The notes under the pieces were generated by a model. The model was not told the origin of the DNA and did not search any database. It saw nothing but the letters and a program-made list of their open reading frames with translations. The position numbers were made by a program, and so were the translations under genes. Below, piece by piece: positions 8,554 to 17,400 of a DNA stretch of 64,000 bases (positions within the stretch are counted from its first letter, which is position 1; each line of letters opens with the position of its first letter). The stretch is from Bog-756 sp963703145 (lineage in GTDB: Bacteria > Actinomycetota > Acidimicrobiia > Acidimicrobiales > RAAP-2): positions 2,976,001 to 3,040,000 of the forward strand of contig OY969793.1 in the NCBI GenBank assembly GCA_963703145.1, written 5' to 3'.

Positions 8554-8591
8554 ACGAACAAACCCCCGGCTTAGGCCGGGGGTTTGTTCGT
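8554..8591 (+). terminator. Rho-independent-type bidirectional hairpin
   Basis: A perfect 17-bp inverted repeat (8554-8570 and 8575-8591) encloses a TTAG loop. The stem contains ACCCCCGGC/GCCGGGGGT with AAAC/GTTT flanks, so the distal arm supplies a short T-rich stretch. It sits 70 bp after the CsbD gene and 88 bp before the next start, which fits a terminator closing the CsbD transcript. Confidence 0.8.
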
Positions 8592-8679
8592 CCCCGTGCC
8601 ACCGCGCCCCTGCCTTCATGTTTGGCCAATGGCCCATAGGGAAGATACGACATGTTCACAAACACCAAGGGAGAATCCG

Positions 8680-8844
8680 ATGGTCATTCTGTTGGCACTG
8701 TTGCTGGTACTCATCTTCGCCGGTCTCGGATTCGCCCTCCATGTGCTCTGGGTTGTCGCCGTGGTTCTTCTGGTTGTGTGGCTCATCGGTCTCGCTCTGG
8801 GCCGTGGCGAGAGCGCCGGGAAGCACGGGTTCTACCGTTGGTAG
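8680..8844 (+). CDS. Small membrane protein (DUF5670/lmo0937-like)
   Basis: 54 residues with two closely packed hydrophobic stretches ('VILLALLLVLIFAGLGFALHVLWVVAVVLLVVWLIGLAL') and a short polar tail ('GRGESAGKHGFYRW'). The ATG has AAGGGAGAA 5 bp upstream, a strong ribosome site, which fixes the start. Length and composition resemble the lmo0937/DUF5670 family of small membrane proteins often found beside CsbD-type stress genes. The function is not known; it should span the membrane as a helical hairpin. Confidence 0.72.
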   Translation: MVILLALLLVLIFAGLGFALHVLWVVAVVLLVVWLIGLALGRGESAGKHGFYRW

Positions 8845-9022
8845 CTCGATTGGCCTGAGGTCCCAGGGGCCAACACTTCGGCCACCGACACCGGTCGGTC
8901 GTGCCGAACCGGAGTCGGGCATGTCATAGCGATGTGAGGCCTTACTCCCGGTCGTGATGGCCCCGAATGTGGTGTGCCGACAGCGGGCACGTCATCGGCC
9001 GACCAGTAGACGACGTTGTAGC

Positions 9023-10090
9023 GTGAAAGCCGTGGCCGATCCCCTCGACGATCTCGCCCAGCTCTGGCGGTGGTTTGGTGACGGCATCATGCGGGGCTAC
9101 TGCCCGCTGTATGACGAAATCGCCCGGTCGGTGGCCGAGGACCGAGAGCTCCTTTCGCTGCAGTACTCGGCCCGTCCCCACGCCCACCTTCCGCCCATGT
9201 TGCTGGCTGGTGCCCACTACCTCTTGGTGGGCGGCCTCGAACACCCTCTCGCAGACGTCTATGCCGGTCGCTCGTCCGCACCTGCACCACCCTTGTTCCG
9301 TGACCTGTGCCTCGGGCACAGCAGCGCCCTGTTGGAGGTGCTCAACAACCGCACGGTCCAGACCAACGAGGTCGGCCGCAGTGCCCTGCTCGGCCCTGCA
9401 CTCACGTGGGCTGCGGGCGGGGAGGCGGTGCAGCTCGTCGACGTCGGCTGCAGCGCCGGGCTCAACATGCTGTGTGACCAGTACCGGCTCGACTACGGAG
9501 CGCACGGAGCCACAGGGCCTGTCGACTCCCCGGTGCACATCGACTGCGTCATGACGGGGCAGGGGCCGGTCGCCCAGTCTCTGCCGTCGATCACCGGCCG
9601 GATCGGTATCGACCTCGACCCGCCCGATCTGACCGACCCTGATGACACCCAGTGGCTTCTGGCTTGCGTGTGGCCGGGGACCGGCCGCTTTCAGCGGACG
9701 GCCCGCGCCATCGAACGAGGTCAGGCCGACCCACCTCGGGTGATTCACGGTGATGCGCTGGAGATGCTGCCCGGTGTCCTGGCCGGTCTCGGGGATGGTC
9801 GGATCGTGGTGCTCAACTCGTGGTCGTTCTCCTACTTCTCCGTCGAGCAGCGCCAGGCGTACGTCGAGCTGCTGTCCTCGGCCAGCCGGAGCCGCCCCGT
9901 GGTCTGGCTGTGCATGGACGCCCCCGGAGTGGTCGAACTTCTGGCCGGAGAAGGGGCCCCGCCATCAGAAGGCGCGGAGAGCGACGTTCTTTCCTTCGTA
10001 CAGTTCGAGAGTGGGACGCCTACCGGTGCCGAAGTGCTGGCGTTCGTCCAGAGCCACGGCCAGTCGATGGTCTGGACGGCGTCCCGCTAG
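9023..10090 (+). CDS. DUF2332 domain-containing protein
   Basis: 355 residues from the GTG at 9023 (VKAVADPLDDLAQLWRWFGD). The protein follows the DUF2332 pattern throughout: 'CPLYDEIARSVAEDRELLSL', 'PPMLLAGAHYLLVGGLEHPLADVY', 'NEVGRSALLGPALTWAA', the glycine-rich 'LVDVGCSAGLNMLCDQYRLDYG' (methyltransferase-like motif I) and 'RIVVLNSWSFSYFSVEQRQAYVELL'. The last part suggests a Rossmann-like, possibly SAM-binding fold. The family is common in actinobacteria and has no established function. It is monocistronic. I see no gene in the 214 bp that follow. Confidence 0.85.
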   Translation: MKAVADPLDDLAQLWRWFGDGIMRGYCPLYDEIARSVAEDRELLSLQYSARPHAHLPPMLLAGAHYLLVGGLEHPLADVYAGRSSAPAPPLFRDLCLGHSSALLEVLNNRTVQTNEVGRSALLGPALTWAAGGEAVQLVDVGCSAGLNMLCDQYRLDYGAHGATGPVDSPVHIDCVMTGQGPVAQSLPSITGRIGIDLDPPDLTDPDDTQWLLACVWPGTGRFQRTARAIERGQADPPRVIHGDALEMLPGVLAGLGDGRIVVLNSWSFSYFSVEQRQAYVELLSSASRSRPVVWLCMDAPGVVELLAGEGAPPSEGAESDVLSFVQFESGTPTGAEVLAFVQSHGQSMVWTASR

Positions 10091-10304
10091 CCCGGCACCG
10101 GTGCGATACCCGGTGCCGCCACGCATGGTGGCCGGGTGCGCTCACGCATGAACGGCTGCCCACTGCACCAATGATGCGTGGGGGCCATGCCACAGGCGAG
10201 CTGGCGTGAGGTCATGTTCCCCCTTGCCGCAGGGCGGCGGCTCGGTCGTCAGGAGGAACCGGGGATGATCGGTCCGCCAACCGGCGCTCGAATGCAGCAC
10301 TGCA

Positions 10305-11171
10305 CTACACCAGGTCGAGGCGCTCTGAGAGGGAGGAGATGTAATCGATGTGGGCATCCACGGAATCCAGGCCGAGGCCCATGGTGACGACCGAGATGTG
10401 CGTTCCCCCGGCCTGGCGCCACACCTCAACCTCCCGAAGCAGCAGATCCATATCCGCGCCGGTTAGCGCGACATAGTCGCCGCCGAAGTCATCGACGGAC
10501 CTTCCGACACTGGCAACACGCCCACGCAGTCCCGTCCAGGCCTCGACGGTGTGGTCAACGCCACCGCCGAAGAACATGAACCCTTCGGCGAGTCGGGCAG
10601 CTCGATCGAATGACTTATCCCCAGCGCCACCCAACCACATCGGAATCGACCGTGTGGGTTTGGGCAGGAGTGCCAGCCGGTCGATCCGGTCAAAGCGACC
10701 CGAAAAGTCGACGACGGGCTCGGTGAACAGGCGGCGAAGCAACCCGATCTGCTCTTCCTGTCGTGCCCCACGGGTGTGGAAGTCCTGCCCGAGGGCCTCG
10801 TACTCGACATAGTTCCAGCCGACCCCTACACCAAGCCGCAGCCGCCCCCCCGAGAGGAGGTCGACGTCGGCTGCCTGACGTGCCACGAGGGCGGTCTGAC
10901 GTTGGGGAAGGACCAAGATTCCGGTGGCGAATCGGATTCGGTCGGTGATTCCCGCCAGGTAGGCGAACATCACGAACGGGTCGTGGAAGGGATCATGTTC
11001 GGTGTAGGGGCCCGACAGTGGAGGCGACCGATCGGCGTGCACGGCGCCGAGAACATGTTCGTAGGTAGAAAGATGGTCAAAGCCCAGGTCTTCAGCCGCC
11101 GTCGCAAATCGGCCCACGGCGGCGGGATCGCCTCGGAGTTCGAACTGGGGGTACACGACGCCTATCTCCAT
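10305..11171 (-). CDS. LLM class F420-dependent oxidoreductase
   Basis: 288 residues of a luciferase-like TIM barrel. Diagnostic stretches are 'FATAAEDLGFDHLSTYEHVLG', 'DPFVMFAYLAGITDRIRFATGILVLPQRQTALVARQAADVDLLSGGRLRLGVGVGWNYVEYEALG', 'RIDRLALLPKPTRSIPMWLGG' and 'FDRAARLAEGFMFFG'. This pattern is the F420-using LLM subfamily of actinobacteria, which transfers hydride between F420 and an organic substrate. The ATG at 11171 has GAGAGG upstream. The substrate is unknown. It is read toward the DUF2332 gene and has no operon partner. I see nothing coding in 11172-11378. Confidence 0.9.
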   Translation of the reverse strand: MEIGVVYPQFELRGDPAAVGRFATAAEDLGFDHLSTYEHVLGAVHADRSPPLSGPYTEHDPFHDPFVMFAYLAGITDRIRFATGILVLPQRQTALVARQAADVDLLSGGRLRLGVGVGWNYVEYEALGQDFHTRGARQEEQIGLLRRLFTEPVVDFSGRFDRIDRLALLPKPTRSIPMWLGGAGDKSFDRAARLAEGFMFFGGGVDHTVEAWTGLRGRVASVGRSVDDFGGDYVALTGADMDLLLREVEVWRQAGGTHISVVTMGLGLDSVDAHIDYISSLSERLDLV

Positions 11172-11378
11172 GGGACGTAGCCTCTCACGGTCGAATCAGG
11201 CCTGCCCGTCGCTGAGGGTGGTGATCGGTGGGAACGATCGTCACGCACGACAGTGCCCGCCTGCTCCGACGACATCACAGACTTCGCCCAACCTGGGTGG
11301 TGCTCAGATGCTCGTCGGATCACGGCGCCGGCGAGCGTCGTCAGCCACCGGGCATCGCCTCGCCCATTGAGGAACCGC

Positions 11379-12717
11379 CTATTTGGGTTCGGTGATTCGG
11401 GGCAGCCTCCCAGAGGACAGCCCCTTTGCCGGCACCGCCAGGTGCGCGTGCCGGATGGCGGGGATACCGTCCACCGCCTGCAGCGTGGGTCCACTGGTGG
11501 CGGCCATGTCTACGACCTGTCCGATCCCGGACCCCACACCACTGCCGAGGAACGGCGCATCGCCAAAGGCGAATAGCCCGCCGTCCGCTGCGCTGAACCA
11601 GTAGCCACCACCAGTGGCCATCGCAGCCATCCCCACGATCGGCTTGTTCAGATGCAGCGACCCGGTCGATCCGTGGAACTGGGCGTCGCCGAAGGAGAAG
11701 ACGCCACCGTCGGAGGCGACCAGCCAGTAGCCCTGACCGTCGGGCGTGGCAGCCATCCCCACGATCGGCTTGTTCAGACGCAGCGACCCGGTCGATCCGT
11801 GGAACCGGGCGTCACCGAAGGAGAAGACACCACCGTCGGAGGCGACCAGCCAGTAACCTGCGCCATCGGGTGTGGCAGCCATGCCCACGATCGGCTTGTT
11901 GAGGTGGAGAGACCCCGTCGATCCGTGGAACTGGGCGTCGCCGTAGGAGAAGACTCCCCCGTCGGAGGCCACGAACCAGTAGCCGCCGGCATCGGGTGAT
12001 GCCGTCATCCCAACGATCGGCTCATTGAGCCTGATGCCACCAGCAGAGCCATAGAACTGGGCGCTCCCGTAGCTGAAGATGCCGCCGTCGCTCGCCACCA
12101 GCCAGTAGCCGCCGTCGTCGCCGGTCGTGGCCATGCCGACCACCGGCTTGTTGAGATGTGTGGTTCCCAGGTCGCCGTGGAAGGTCGCGTCTCCCGCGGT
12201 GGCCACGTGACCTTGAGCGTCGACCTGGTAGTAGCCAGTGGTCCCAGTCCCCCGGAGGGAGACGTCGATGGGGCTGGTATCCGCCGAACCCTGGATGGTC
12301 ATGGTGGCGGAGCGGTCACCCAGTGCTCCGGGGAAAAACGAGATGTCCGGATAGCAGAACAGACCTTGCGTGAGCACGATGACGGACGCTCCGCTCGGGC
12401 CGCACTGCCCCGCCGTGATCAGGTAGTCATCGGCACCCGGGCCCGAGAAGGTCACCTGGTTGAGGTCGATCGTGTCGGTCGTCGCCGTGTTGTTGAGCAA
12501 ATAGATGCCCGAGGGGGCCCCGAGGGTGGAGTAGGTCCCGAGCGAGGTGTCCGGGAATTGACCAGTCGTGGGGACCACCTGCAACACATTGCGTGGAAGA
12601 GCAGCACAGCGTGGTTGCGGCCCCTCCCACTCCTGCAACAGCCACAAGCGATGCCGCTCCCAGGATCAGGCTCCCCACTCCGACAGCGCACCGCTTCGTC
12701 CAGCTCGTATCCGCCAT
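11379..12717 (-). CDS. Exported GYW-repeat (propeller-like) protein, frameshift after signal peptide
   Basis: A signal peptide starts at the ATG at 12717 ('KRCAVGVGSLILGAASLVAV' then 'AGVGGAATT'). Near 12610 the frame shifts by one base, and the remaining ~410 residues continue without interruption. A ~110-residue N-terminal domain ('DYLITAGQCGPSGASVIVLT', 'ATMTIQGSADTSPIDVSLRG') resembles a choice-of-anchor/Ig-like module. It is followed by six repeats of 42 residues built on GYWLVASDGGVFSFGDA, FHGSTG, LNKPIVGMAATPDG. Repeats of this type probably form a beta-propeller outside the cell. The same repeats end the 1,887-residue protein at 14425. Correcting the one frame break gives an intact secreted protein. 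Confidence 0.75.
11641..12270 (-). repeat. Five-unit 126-bp tandem repeat inside the GYW-repeat gene
   Basis: The marker GGCTTGTTCAG and its variants recur at 11641, 11767, 11893, 12019 and 12145, an exact 126-bp period equal to 42 codons. The units at 11641, 11767 and 11893 are nearly identical in DNA, and the outer ones more diverged. Near-identity at synonymous positions suggests recent unit duplication or gene conversion. These are in-frame coding repeats, not CRISPR. Confidence 0.85.
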
Positions 12718-12854
12718 TCTGAGCTCTCTTTCTGGTGGCCCGGTGGGCCAGCACGGCGATGAGTCTTGCACGACTCACCCCTCGATTTCGGTTTATTGCT
12801 TTAAGACCGGAGCTGGGTGAATCTGGCCACCAGAGGGCACCGTAAGCCTTCGAG

Positions 12855-13874
12855 CTAGTCGGCCGGGTGCTCCGAATGTCCGTCCGGATGAACGGCGAAT
12901 CGGCCGGAGTCCGGCGGGTGCACCGGATCATCGGTGGCCCACGGCCACCCTCCGAAACCAGTCCGCCGGTAGTCACTGAACGCCTGCTCGATTCCGGCCT
13001 GGTCGTTCATGACGAACGGGCCGTACTGCGCCACCGGCTCGCCGATCGGCCTTCCCTGGAGGATCAGGATCTCGGCGCCCTCGCTCCCGGCACCGATCTG
13101 GACCGGGGACTCCGAGCGGAGGACGGCGCCCACCGGTGCGGGCAGCAGCTCGTCGCCGACACCGATGGTCCCGGCGAAGACGTACATGGTACGAACCGTC
13201 TCCAAATGAGCGGTCACCGGAAGCGTCAACTGGGCTCCCGCCTCAAGACGCACCTGCCAGATGGCGACCTCGGACTCAGGCTGGGACGCCCAGGAGTCCG
13301 GAGGTGGCGCCAACGGCTGGGCCTCCCCGAATCGACCGGCCACCACCGTGACCTCGGTGGTCCGACCAGACTCATCCTTCAGCACGACGTGTGGGAGCTC
13401 CTCACGCCAGAACATCGTGAAGTAGGGATCGACCATCTTGTGGGCGGCGGGAAGGTTGAGCCAGATCTGAAACAACTCCGAGGGATTCGGACCCGCCTGG
13501 TCGAGGAGCGGCATCATCTCGCTGTGCACGATCCCCCGACCGGCGGTGAGCCACTGGGCGTCGCCGTGTCCGAACCGGGCCGTTGCGCCCAGTGAATCCG
13601 AGTGGTCGATGGTCCCCTGCCTCATGAAGGTCACCGTCTCGAATCCCCGGTGAGGATGCTGAGGGAAGCCGGGGACGGTGCTGCCGTGGTACATGCTCCA
13701 GCCATCGGCACCGGAGAAATCCATGCCGATGTCGCGCGCCTCGAGGGAGGCCACCGGACCCATGTGCTCGTTGGCGGCGGGATAGTGGTCCACGTGGTGC
13801 ACGCAGAACAAGAAGGGGTCCTCGGTCACCCACGGAAACCCGAGTGACAGCGTCCGAATGACCGGATCATCCAT
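12855..13874 (-). CDS. Pirin family protein (bicupin)
   Basis: 339 residues from the ATG at 13874, which has GAGGAGGAGG upstream; the longer frame to 13967 lacks family residues. The N-terminal cupin holds the pirin metal motif ('PQHPHRGFETVTFMRQGTIDHSDSLG'), then 'TAGRGIVHSEMMP' and 'LFQIWLNLPAAHKMVDPYFTMFW'. The C-terminal part ('VTAHLETVRTMYVFAGTIGVG... LILQGRPIGEPVAQYGPFVMND') matches the pirin C-terminal domain. The histidines should hold a single iron; bacterial pirins are redox sensors or quercetinase-like dioxygenases. The gene has no operon partner here, and its substrate or regulatory partner is unknown. Confidence 0.92.
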   Translation of the reverse strand: MDDPVIRTLSLGFPWVTEDPFLFCVHHVDHYPAANEHMGPVASLEARDIGMDFSGADGWSMYHGSTVPGFPQHPHRGFETVTFMRQGTIDHSDSLGATARFGHGDAQWLTAGRGIVHSEMMPLLDQAGPNPSELFQIWLNLPAAHKMVDPYFTMFWREELPHVVLKDESGRTTEVTVVAGRFGEAQPLAPPPDSWASQPESEVAIWQVRLEAGAQLTLPVTAHLETVRTMYVFAGTIGVGDELLPAPVGAVLRSESPVQIGAGSEGAEILILQGRPIGEPVAQYGPFVMNDQAGIEQAFSDYRRTGFGGWPWATDDPVHPPDSGRFAVHPDGHSEHPAD

Positions 13875-14424
13875 AGCAGTACCTCCTCCTCTCGGTCTAT
13901 CCGGAACTGCGGCCCGGTGTGTCACTGCCAAGTCTTGCTCACCGTGGACGTCCGGCGACCAGTACACCTGAGGGCCAGTCGACAGCAGGCCACAGCGACA
14001 TCAGTTGTCCGACATCGCCGAGAGCGCTGAGGGCGGATCCATGCGCCACAGTTGCCGCCTGGAAGGCGCCGTCGTCCCTGGCGGTTGGCCCCAAGGCTGG
14101 ACCGGCGGCAGTTCTGCCTACTCGTCGTGGAGGACGTGGTCGGCTGATCCTCCGACACAGCCGCCCTTCGCCCGGGGAGCGTTCCACCTCCGCTCCATCC
14201 GCCCCCCATCGGCCGGCGACCGGGTCAACTTAAGTGGTCCGTCGACCGGGGCGTTCCATTCCCGGGATGCCCGCGTGTCCAACCCGTCGGCCGAGTCGGC
14301 TGGACAGCGCGAACCACGCTGCAGCGACGCCTACGGCAGACAGAAATGTCAAGTTGGCATCCATGCTGCCGATAGATCACTACTGACAATGGCTGTTGCG
14401 GGCAGCGGCGGGAGGATGTGGACG
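13875..14424. other. 550-bp intergenic region
   Basis: Divergent upstream region of the pirin gene and the 1,887-residue surface protein. It stays open in the plus frame of the downstream gene, but the translated residues have no domain or signal character. GGGAGG at 14410-14415 is the ribosome site for the ATG at 14425. I could not identify a convincing promoter, riboswitch or terminator in it. Confidence 0.5.
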
Positions 14425-17400
14425 ATGGGACGGCATCGAGGCGGGCACAGAGTCGTAACGGCCGCGCTGGCCGCGGTCATCGCCGCCGTCTCCGGCTCCC
14501 TGCTCGTGGCGGGGCCGGCAGAGGCCACCACACTGACTCAGCTGACGGCCGCCTCGTTCCTGGCCAACGCCGTGCCCGTCAACCAGTGGACCCTCCCGAC
14601 CGGCACCACCTCCAACCAGGCATGTCTCACTGCCGGGCCGACCACCTCGACCACCTCGGTCCCCGACTGCTCCCCCACCAGTGACAGCAGCGGAAGTGGC
14701 GCGCTCCAGTTGACCACCAACGCCAACAACCAGGTCGGCTCGGTCTTCAACACGACCAGCCTGCCAACCAACCGGGGGCTCGACGTCCAGTTCGACTCGT
14801 ACCAGTTCACCCCGAGCACCACCTCGAGGGCTGACGGCATCTCCTTCTCGTTGTCCGCGGCCAACCCGGCCTCCCCCTCCGCACCCTCGGCCACAGGACA
14901 GCTCGGCGGGGCCCTGGGCTACTCCACCAACCAGTCGGGCGCCGGAATTCCCGACGGATACCTCGGGGTCGGCCTCGACGTCTACGGCAACTATCTCAAC
15001 TCCACCTACGGAGGATCCGCCTGTCCCGCCGACGCCTCACTCGGAACCCAGAAGTACCCCCAGTCCGTCACCGTGCGAGGGCCCGGAAACGGCACGACGG
15101 GCTACTGCATCGTGGCCACCACGGCCGACACCAGCGCGCCCTCGACCACCGACAACCTCCCCGGAGGCGTGGGGACGCTCGATAAGACCTCGCAATCCAC
15201 CCATGTGGCAGCGGACGCCGTCCCCGTCGAGGTGGCCATCAACTCGGGCTCGACTTCGGCCACCACCAGCTCCGGGCTGGTCGTCCCGGCCGGCTCCTTC
15301 GCGGTGGCCTTCACCCCCCTGGGCGGCACGGCGAGCACCATCACCGGTACGCTGCCCAGCCTCATCGACAACTCCTTGGGCATCCCCTCCTCGTGGTACG
15401 ACCCCACCACCGGTGTGCCCTACCAGTTGAACTTCGGGTGGACCGCCTCCACGGGCTCGGCCAATGAGGTGCACGACATCAATACCCTGACCTCCCAGAC
15501 GGTCAGCGGATCACTTCCCGAGTACTCGTTGAGCGATGTCGACAACAACTCGGGCGTGCACAACCTCCAGGCATCGGGGCAGAGCGTGACCCTCACGCCG
15601 TCGCTGGACCCGGCGTCACAGTCAGCGTCGGCCGAGTCCGACCCGCCGACGCTGACCGACACATTCCCCAGCGGGGTGGTGCCGGGGACACCCACCGGGA
15701 CCAGCTGGAACTGTTCGGGTTCGTCGGGTCAGACGGTGACCTGCGTCTACACCGGAGCCGAGCCGGTGGCCGCAGGCGCCACCTACCCCTCAGTGACCGT
15801 ACCCCTCAGCGTGAACAGTGCCTCGACCCCGGGCGCCAACGCTGACGCCGCCGAGGTCTCCTCCAACGACGGGCTGCCGGCCCGGGCTGCGGACGACTTC
15901 TCGGTGGTCTGGCCCCCCGGCGCGCCGTCGGTAACCTCCCACACCTCCCTGGACGCGTCGGCCAGCCTGACCTGGACCGCCCCCTCCAGCAACGGCGGCG
16001 CCATCACCGGCTACGTCGTCACCCCTTACATCTGGGGCGTGGCCCAGACCCCGGTCACCTTCTCGTCGCCGGCCACCACCGAGACCGTCACCGGGCTCAC
16101 CCCGGGCACGGCGTACACCTTCACGGTGGCGGCCGAGAACACTGCCGGAACCGGTGCGGCCTCTGCGTCTTCGCCAGCGGTCACGCCGGTCACCAATCCT
16201 TCGATCACCACCACGTCGGTGCCTGGTGCCGAGGTCGGCGTGGGCTACAGCCAGACGCTGCAGACCACAGGCGGAACCGCGCCGGTCTCCTGGGCGGTCA
16301 CCACCGGGTCCCTGCCCCCCGGCCTCCAGCTCACCGGCGGGGTACTCACCGGTACCCCGACGACCGCGGGCTCCACCACGTTCACCGTCACCGCCACCGA
16401 TGCCGACCAGGTGTCCGCAGCCCACACCTACACCATCGGCGTGAGCGCCGACCCGACGATCACCACCTCAACGGTGGCCGCCGGTGACAGCGGATCGGCC
16501 TACTCGCAGTCTCTGGCCAGCTCCGGGGGGACCGGCACCCTCACCTGGGCGATCCTCTCGGGCTCCCTCCCGCTGGGCCTCACGCTCAATACGTCGACCG
16601 GGGCCATCACCGGCACCATCGCCGCGACGGCAACCTCCCAGACCTTCACCGTCCAGCTCACCGACTCTGCCGGGAAGTCCTCTACTCAGACCTACACCAT
16701 CACCGTCAACGGAGCCCCGTCGGTGGCCACGTCGAGCCTGGCCGGAGGGGATACCTCGACGGCCTATCACCAGACCGTCACCACCACGGGCGGCACCGGC
16801 CCGTACACCTACGCCGTGACCGGAGGGTCGCTGCCCCCCGGGCTCACCCTCAACTCGACGACCGGGGTCATCTCGGGTACGCCCACCGCCACCGGCTCCA
16901 CCACCTTCACCGTGACCAGCACGGATGCGGACGGGAGGACCGCCACCAAGTCGCTGACCGTGGTGGTGAGCGGTCCCCCAACAGTGACCACCGCGTCACT
17001 CGTCGGGGCCGACAACGGAACGGCCTACAGCCAGACCCTCGCCGGCACCGGGGGTACGGGGCCCTACACCTGGGCGATCGCCTCGGGGGCCATCCCCTCC
17101 GGCATCACGCTGAACACCGCAACCGGTGTCCTCTCCGGCACACCCTCCGGTGTCGGGTCGAGCACCTTCACCATCTCGATGACCGACGGTGCGGGCACCA
17201 CGGTCACCAAGCCGTTCACAGTGGTGGTATCGGCGGACCCGTCGGTGACCACCTCGTCGCTGACCGGGGCCGACAAAGGCGCGGCCTACAGCCAGACCCT
17301 CGCCGGCACCGGGGGCACGGGGCCCTACACCTGGGCGATCGCCTCGGGATCCCTGCCCGCCGGGCTGACCCTGAGCCCGACCGGCGTGGTGTCGGGAACT

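Noticed and set aside
11641..12270. CRISPR-like regular repeats
   Set aside because: The period is 126 bp, the whole unit is conserved with no unique spacers, and the array is in frame within a protein gene.
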